Shown in pieces: positions 59,788-64,000 of a stretch of DNA of 64,000 bases. Numbering within the stretch: position 1 is the first letter of the stretch; every line of letters starts with the position of its first letter. The notes beneath the pieces are model-generated. The model made no database searches, had not been told where the DNA came from, and was given only the letters and a program-made list of their open reading frames with translations. This DNA comes from Pontibacter liquoris (GTDB lineage Bacteria; Bacteroidota; Bacteroidia; Cytophagales; Hymenobacteraceae). The translations under genes were made by a program, and so were the position numbers. Where the stretch lies: assembly GCF_022758235.1 (NCBI RefSeq), contig NZ_JALEBG010000001.1:372001-436000 (forward strand), in the 5' to 3' direction.

Positions 59788-60909
59788 ATGAATGACATAC
59801 AGATAGAGCGAATTGAGGCCGTTATTGTGGACCTGCCCACCATACGTCCTCACCACTTATCCATGGCCGTGATGCGCAACCAGGCGATGGTGATCGTGCG
59901 CCTTTTTTGCAGCGATGGCATAGAAGGTATAGGTGAAGCCACCACGATCGGCGGCCTGAGCTATGGGGATGAATCGCCGGAAGGCATGAAGCTGACACTC
60001 GAGACCTACATTGCCCCGCTGCTGCAGGGAAAATCCCCTTTAAGTATAAATGCGCTCATGGCCTTGCTGGAAGATCACATCAAAGGAAACAACTTTATAA
60101 AATCTGCCATTGAAACCGCCCTGCTGGATGCGCAGGGCAAAAGGCTGGGCGTTTCTGTTGCCACCTTACTGGGCGGCGCGGTGGCTACAACTTTGCCCGT
60201 GCTCTGGACCCTGGCCAGCGGCGATACCGAAAAAGACATTCAGGAAGCCCATGCGCTGCTAAAAAACGGGCGCCACAACGCCTTTAAGCTTAAAATAGGC
60301 CGCCATGACTGGAAAACCGATGTAGCCCATGTGCGAGCCATAAAAGAAGCCGTTGGCCCGGAGGTGAAAGTAACCGTGGACGTGAACCAGGCCTGGACGG
60401 AAAGTATAGCCAAACAAGGAATAGCCCTGTTGCAGGACGCAGGGATAGACCTGATCGAGCAGCCCATTCTTAAAACCAACTTCGACGGGCTGGCCCGGCT
60501 CACGCACTACTTCACAGTGCCGATCATGGCCGATGAAGCGGTAGCGACTGTATCCGATGCCTTTAAGCTCGCCAAATTGGGCGGGGGCAGCGTGTTTGCC
60601 TTAAAAATTGCCAAAGCCGGCGGTTTGATCAACATTCAGAAACAGGCGGCCATTGCTCAGGCCGCAGGTATAAGCCTATATGGCGGCACCATGCTGGAAG
60701 GCACGGTAGGCACGGTGGCTTCGGCGCACGTTTTCAGCACCTTGCCGCACCTCGACTGGGGCACCGAACTCTTCGGCCCGCTTTTGCTCACCGATGACAT
60801 CGTGAAGAAAAGGCTAACCTACCAAAACGGAGGTATGGAAATTCCGCAGGGGCCGGGGCTGGGGATAGAGCTGGATATGAATCAGGTAGAAAAGTATAAA
60901 CGAAGATAA
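59788..60909 (+). CDS. catB: Muconate cycloisomerase CatB
   Basis: CatB turns cis,cis-muconate into muconolactone in the catechol branch of the beta-ketoadipate pathway. The 373-residue enolase-superfamily protein has the catalytic lysine pair K167-x-K169 (FKLKIG), metal ligands Asp198 (VDVNQAW), Glu224 (IEQP) and Asp249 (MADE), and the second-barrel Lys273 (ALKIAKAGG). These match muconate-lactonizing enzymes; other enolase subgroup activities remain possible but context supports CatB. catC starts 3 bp after its stop. Confidence 0.9.
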   Translation: MNDIQIERIEAVIVDLPTIRPHHLSMAVMRNQAMVIVRLFCSDGIEGIGEATTIGGLSYGDESPEGMKLTLETYIAPLLQGKSPLSINALMALLEDHIKGNNFIKSAIETALLDAQGKRLGVSVATLLGGAVATTLPVLWTLASGDTEKDIQEAHALLKNGRHNAFKLKIGRHDWKTDVAHVRAIKEAVGPEVKVTVDVNQAWTESIAKQGIALLQDAGIDLIEQPILKTNFDGLARLTHYFTVPIMADEAVATVSDAFKLAKLGGGSVFALKIAKAGGLINIQKQAAIAQAAGISLYGGTMLEGTVGTVASAHVFSTLPHLDWGTELFGPLLLTDDIVKKRLTYQNGGMEIPQGPGLGIELDMNQVEKYKRR

Positions 60910-60912
60910 GCT

Positions 60913-61209
60913 ATGATATTTCACGTGCATATGACAGTGAACATTCCACTGGATCTGGATAAAACCTATGTAGATGATTTGAAGGCCAAAGAGAAGGCGC
61001 TTTCGCAGGAGTTGCAGCGGCAGGGCAAATGGACGCACATCTGGCGCGTTGCCGGCAAGTATGCCAACATCAGCATCTTTAATGTGGCCAGCGCCGGCGA
61101 ACTGCATGATATTCTGCTATCACTCCCGCTTTTCCCTTTTATGCAGGTGGAGGTAACCTCCCTCTGTCAGCATGCTTCTTCCGTCAAAAACGAAGAAGAA
61201 GCCCTGTAA
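60913..61209 (+). CDS. catC: Muconolactone delta-isomerase CatC
   Basis: This 98-residue ferredoxin-fold protein isomerises muconolactone to 3-oxoadipate enol-lactone. The family pattern is clear: FHVHMTVNIPLDL at the start, KEKALSQELQRQGKWTHIWRV, YANISIFNVASAGELHDILL and LPLFPFMQVEVTSL. It is tightly packed behind catB and followed 45 bp later by catA. Confidence 0.92.
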   Translation: MIFHVHMTVNIPLDLDKTYVDDLKAKEKALSQELQRQGKWTHIWRVAGKYANISIFNVASAGELHDILLSLPLFPFMQVEVTSLCQHASSVKNEEEAL

Positions 61210-61254
61210 GGCACCTTTAAACAAAGCAACTTATAATCTAAAACATTAACGACC

Positions 61255-62172
61255 ATGGAAAGAAGTCAAATCGATGCCGTTATCCGGCAGATAGAATCCA
61301 CTGAGGTTCCGGGGAAAGGATCGGATCGCATCAAGGAGATCGTCAACCGCCTGACCGCCGACCTGTTTTATGCCATAGAAGACCTCGATATTCAGCCGGA
61401 AGAAATCTGGAAAGCCGTAGACTGGCTGACCATTACGGGCAAAGCCAATGAGTGGGGCCTGGTGGTGGCCGGCCTTGGGCTGGAGCACTTCCTGGACCTG
61501 CGCATGGACGAAGCCGAAGCCAAAGCCGGCATTACGGGCGGCACCCCCAGAACGATCGAAGGGCCGTTGTATGTGCCCGGAGCGCCTGAATCGGTAGGAT
61601 ATGCCGAGCTGGAAACGGAGCCCGAAAAAGGAGGCGAGCGCCTGTACATGCAGGGGCATGTGCGCGATGAGAATGGCAAGCCGGTGCCCTATGCCAAAGT
61701 GGAAGTATGGCACTGCAACTTGCGAGGCATGTATTCTATCTTCGACTCCGCGCAGCCACCCTACAACCTGCGCAGGGCCATCATCACCGACCAGGAGGGA
61801 AAGTATAGGTTTAAGAGTGTGCTGCCGGTAGGGTACAGTTGCCCGCCGGGCGGCGCGACAGACCAGTTACTCAAAGCCATTGGCCGCCATGGCAGCCGTC
61901 CGGCACACATCCACTTTTTTGTAACAGCGCCCGGTTACCGCAAACTAACCACGCAGATCAACATTGAGGGCGACCCGCTGATCTGGGATGACTTTGCTTT
62001 TGCCACCCGCCCGGAGCTGGTGCCGCACATCACCCGCTACTCTGCTGCCGAAGCCTGGGAGAAATTTAACATCGACGAGCCGTTTGCTTCCATTGATTTC
62101 GATTTTGAGATACACAAGGAAAAAGCAGGCGTGTTCTCTGCCGAAATTGAACGCACCCACGGGCCTGCCTAG
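61255..62172 (+). CDS. catA: Catechol 1,2-dioxygenase CatA
   Basis: CatA is the intradiol ring-cleaving, non-haem Fe(III) enzyme that opens catechol to cis,cis-muconate. The 305-residue protein has an N-terminal helical dimerisation domain (about 1-95) and a beta-sandwich catalytic domain. The iron ligands by comparison with known CatA are Tyr160 (RGMYSIFD), Tyr194 (PVGYSCPP), His218 and His220 (PAHIHFF). Specificity for catechol, chlorocatechol or hydroxyquinol cannot be fixed from sequence reading alone, but catB and catC next to it favour catechol. Confidence 0.92.
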   Translation: MERSQIDAVIRQIESTEVPGKGSDRIKEIVNRLTADLFYAIEDLDIQPEEIWKAVDWLTITGKANEWGLVVAGLGLEHFLDLRMDEAEAKAGITGGTPRTIEGPLYVPGAPESVGYAELETEPEKGGERLYMQGHVRDENGKPVPYAKVEVWHCNLRGMYSIFDSAQPPYNLRRAIITDQEGKYRFKSVLPVGYSCPPGGATDQLLKAIGRHGSRPAHIHFFVTAPGYRKLTTQINIEGDPLIWDDFAFATRPELVPHITRYSAAEAWEKFNIDEPFASIDFDFEIHKEKAGVFSAEIERTHGPA

Positions 62173-62272
62173 GCGCAGGCGCCGCTCTCCTTTTTATTTA
62201 TGCCCAGGCCTGGCGCAGGCATAAGCAGCAGGTAACGCAGCCGCACTAAAGTATAAGATGATCAAATAATTT

Positions 62273-63067
62273 ATGTCAAGTATAAAAATTGCCGCTAACA
62301 CGTGCTTCTATACCTATGAAGACCTGGGGCAGGAGGATACCATCGTGTTTTCGAACTCGCTCGGGACGGACCTGAACATGTGGGATGGGGTGGTGGCGCT
62401 CGTAAAGCCCTCCCTGAATGTGTTGCGCTATGATACCCGCGGGCACGGCCAAAGCACCATCAGTTCTGATGCGGTAACCATAGCCGAGCTGGGCGGGGAT
62501 GTCATCGCATTGCTGGATCATTTAAAATTAGGCGCGGTATTCTTCTGCGGGCTCTCGATGGGCGGGCTGGTCGGGCAGTGGCTGGGCATTCATCACCCGG
62601 AGCGGTTCAAAAAGATCATTATTTCCAACACCGCCGCCAAGATCGGTACTGCCGAGGGATGGGACGCCCGCATAGCGCAGGTCAGGAAAGAGGGGCTGCA
62701 AAGTATACTGGAGGGCACGGCGCAGCGCTGGTTTACCCCGGCCTTCCGGCAGCAACACCCCGGGGTGGTCAGCGCAATTCTCGATAAATTCAAACACACT
62801 TCCCTGCAGGGGTATGTGGCCAACTGCGCTGCCGTGCGCGATGCGGATTTCAGGGAGGAACTGCAAAAGCTGCACGTTCCTACGCTGGTTATCAGCGGCA
62901 CGCAGGACGAGGTGACCACACCCGCGGATGGCGGCTTTTTAGCGGCCCGAATCCCCTGCTCGCGGCATGTGCAGCTTGATGCCAACCATTTGTCGAGCGT
63001 GGAGGTGCCGGCAGCTTTTGCAAAACAGGTGCGCTACGCCACGGAAGGGCAAGGCGCCTTTAAATGA
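62273..63067 (+). CDS. pcaD: 3-oxoadipate enol-lactonase PcaD
   Basis: This 264-residue alpha/beta hydrolase opens 3-oxoadipate enol-lactone to 3-oxoadipate. The nucleophile Ser95 is in [10 protein letters not shown]; the acid is probably Asp212 in GTQDEVTTP and the base His239 in [20 protein letters not shown] and [12 protein letters not shown] are strongly typical of PcaD. The CoA-transferase gene begins 19 bp downstream. An AAGTATAA word overlaps the second to fifth codons (TCAAGTATAAAA). Confidence 0.9.
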   Translation: MSSIKIAANTCFYTYEDLGQEDTIVFSNSLGTDLNMWDGVVALVKPSLNVLRYDTRGHGQSTISSDAVTIAELGGDVIALLDHLKLGAVFFCGLSMGGLVGQWLGIHHPERFKKIIISNTAAKIGTAEGWDARIAQVRKEGLQSILEGTAQRWFTPAFRQQHPGVVSAILDKFKHTSLQGYVANCAAVRDADFREELQKLHVPTLVISGTQDEVTTPADGGFLAARIPCSRHVQLDANHLSSVEVPAAFAKQVRYATEGQGAFK

Positions 63068-63086
63068 AAAAATTAATCAGCTACTT

Positions 63087-64000
63087 ATGAAATCGGTACC
63101 ACAGATAAGCCTTGAAGAAGCCGTTGCTTTGGTAAAGGATGGCGATACATTGCTGCAGGGCGGCTTTGGGATGACGGGAAACCCCGTACACCTGATGCAC
63201 GCGCTTGCCAAAACCTCCACGAAGAACCTGACCTTTATCGGTAATAACGTGGGGGAAGCGGGCATTGGCGGGGGCAGGTTGCTGCGCAACGGGCAGATCA
63301 AAAAGATGATCGGCTCTTTCTTTACCAGTAACCCCGAAGCGGTGAAAGCGGCCCAGGATGGCGATGTGGCGTACGAGCTTCTGCCGCAGGGCACGCTGGC
63401 CGAAGCCATACGCGCCGGCGGTGCCGGCATCGGCGGTTTTTATACGCCTACCTCGGCCGGTACAGAACTAGCCAGGGGTCGCGAAACAAAGGTAATCAAA
63501 GGCGTAGAGCAGGTTTTTATTGAAGGTATTCGGGGCAATGTGGCCTTTGTGCGTGCCTGGCGGGCCGATACGGCCGGCAACCTGACCTACCGCATGACGG
63601 AGCAAAACTTTAACCGCGCCATGGCCACGGCCGCCGATCTTGTGATAGCCGAAGTAGAGGAAATTGTGCCGGTAGGCGAGATAGCGCCGGAGCATGTGCA
63701 CACGCCGGGCTCCTACGTCAACTACCTGGTGGAAGCCAAACTGACCACAAAAGATCTGGGCTCGTCTGCCTCGGTAGCCTCCTCCAGAAAAGTGGATGAG
63801 ACGCGCATGAACATGGCCCGGCGGGCGCTGCAGGAGCTCCGAAAAGGCGACGTGGTGAACCTGGGCATCGGGATTCCGACGCTGGTGGCCGATCTGATCA
63901 CGCCGGAAGATGGCATTGTGATGCACACCGAAAACGGCATGCTGGGCGTGGGTCCGGCCCCGGCCGATGGCGGCGGCGCGATGGATTACCCCGTGAATGC
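63087..64000 (+). CDS. 3-oxoacid (3-oxoadipate) CoA-transferase, fused A and B parts (partial)
   Basis: An open frame from the ATG at 63087 runs to the window end without a stop (304 codons). Residues 1 to about 225 are the A-type part, with [18 protein letters not shown] and [20 protein letters not shown]. Without a new start signal the frame continues into the B-type part ([20 protein letters not shown], then [15 protein letters not shown]), whose ENG Glu is the catalytic residue in this family. The enzyme would move CoA from succinyl-CoA to 3-oxoadipate, the next step after PcaD. A single-chain arrangement resembles mammalian SCOT; in many bacteria the two parts are separate genes. The last part lies outside the window. 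Confidence 0.88.
   Translation, partial: MKSVPQISLEEAVALVKDGDTLLQGGFGMTGNPVHLMHALAKTSTKNLTFIGNNVGEAGIGGGRLLRNGQIKKMIGSFFTSNPEAVKAAQDGDVAYELLPQGTLAEAIRAGGAGIGGFYTPTSAGTELARGRETKVIKGVEQVFIEGIRGNVAFVRAWRADTAGNLTYRMTEQNFNRAMATAADLVIAEVEEIVPVGEIAPEHVHTPGSYVNYLVEAKLTTKDLGSSASVASSRKVDETRMNMARRALQELRKGDVVNLGIGIPTLVADLITPEDGIVMHTENGMLGVGPAPADGGGAMDYPVN

Noticed and set aside
1..64000. AAGTATA/TATACTT as a promoter -7 element
   Set aside because: It differs from TAnnTTTG and occurs on both strands within genes, far from starts; true promoters found here (57005, 37686) use TAnnTTTG.

Overview
The window looks like chromosomal DNA of a Bacteroidota bacterium, most likely Cytophagales/Hymenobacteraceae (Pontibacter-like). 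The grounds are a bacillithiol-type BshA, an Rpb6-like omega subunit, a DUF4835 (PorD-like) protein, WbqC, DUF4142, DUF4153 and fasciclin lipoproteins, a GH3/beta-lactamase fusion, a fused DAHP synthase/chorismate mutase, and promoters of the Bacteroidota type (TTG-N19-TAnnTTTG) upstream of tRNA-Ser and proline dehydrogenase. No rRNA, prophage, transposase or CRISPR array is visible. There is one tRNA gene.

Layout. 1-8.1 kb: bshA (partial), the GH3/beta-lactamase protein, mutL, two rhomboid proteases and a barstar-like protein. 8.3-19.1 kb: mdh, tilS, then a forward block of ostA-like, bamD, rpoZ, coaC/coaB (split across two frames), DUF4835, a small protein, recN and fabI. 19.4-23.6 kb: M28 peptidase, cupin, Kazal lipoprotein and three YtxH stress-type proteins. 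23.6-33.9 kb: lysS, an unknown protein, a trans-sulfuration PLP enzyme, a Prc-type protease, a GDSL esterase and several small envelope proteins. 34.1-36.2 kb: an ECF sigma factor, an anti-sigma-like/trypsin fusion and a divergent Thr-rich lipoprotein, sharing a strikingly symmetric intergenic region. 36.5-41.2 kb: proline dehydrogenase, then an aromatic block (DAHP synthase-CM, aroB, aroA). 41.5-49.6 kb: RhuM/Doc protein, BtuF-like protein, M42 peptidase, acyl-CoA carboxylase beta, a repeat-rich gap and clpC. 49.7-57.1 kb: wbqC, a LpxL-like acyltransferase, tsaC-like, mltG, thioesterase, YihY, DUF4153 and tRNA-Ser. 57.4-64 kb: FUSC protein, AraC regulator and a catechol ortho-cleavage operon (catB, catC, catA, pcaD, and a CoA-transferase whose A and B parts are read as one chain, cut by the window end).

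The most interesting signals are these. (1) A compact ECF sigma/anti-sigma-protease/lipoprotein locus has the same bipartite element, CGGGTTAC-N15-GTAT, facing outward on both strands. (2) The word AAGTATA/TATACTT is strongly over-represented inside and between genes. (3) Intergenic inverted arrays are built on a 7-bp period with GTC in each unit. (4) Several nested inverted-repeat elements of about 100-200 bp lie between genes. (5) coaBC is split by a frame change at a conserved locus. Most genes otherwise belong to recognised housekeeping or envelope families.
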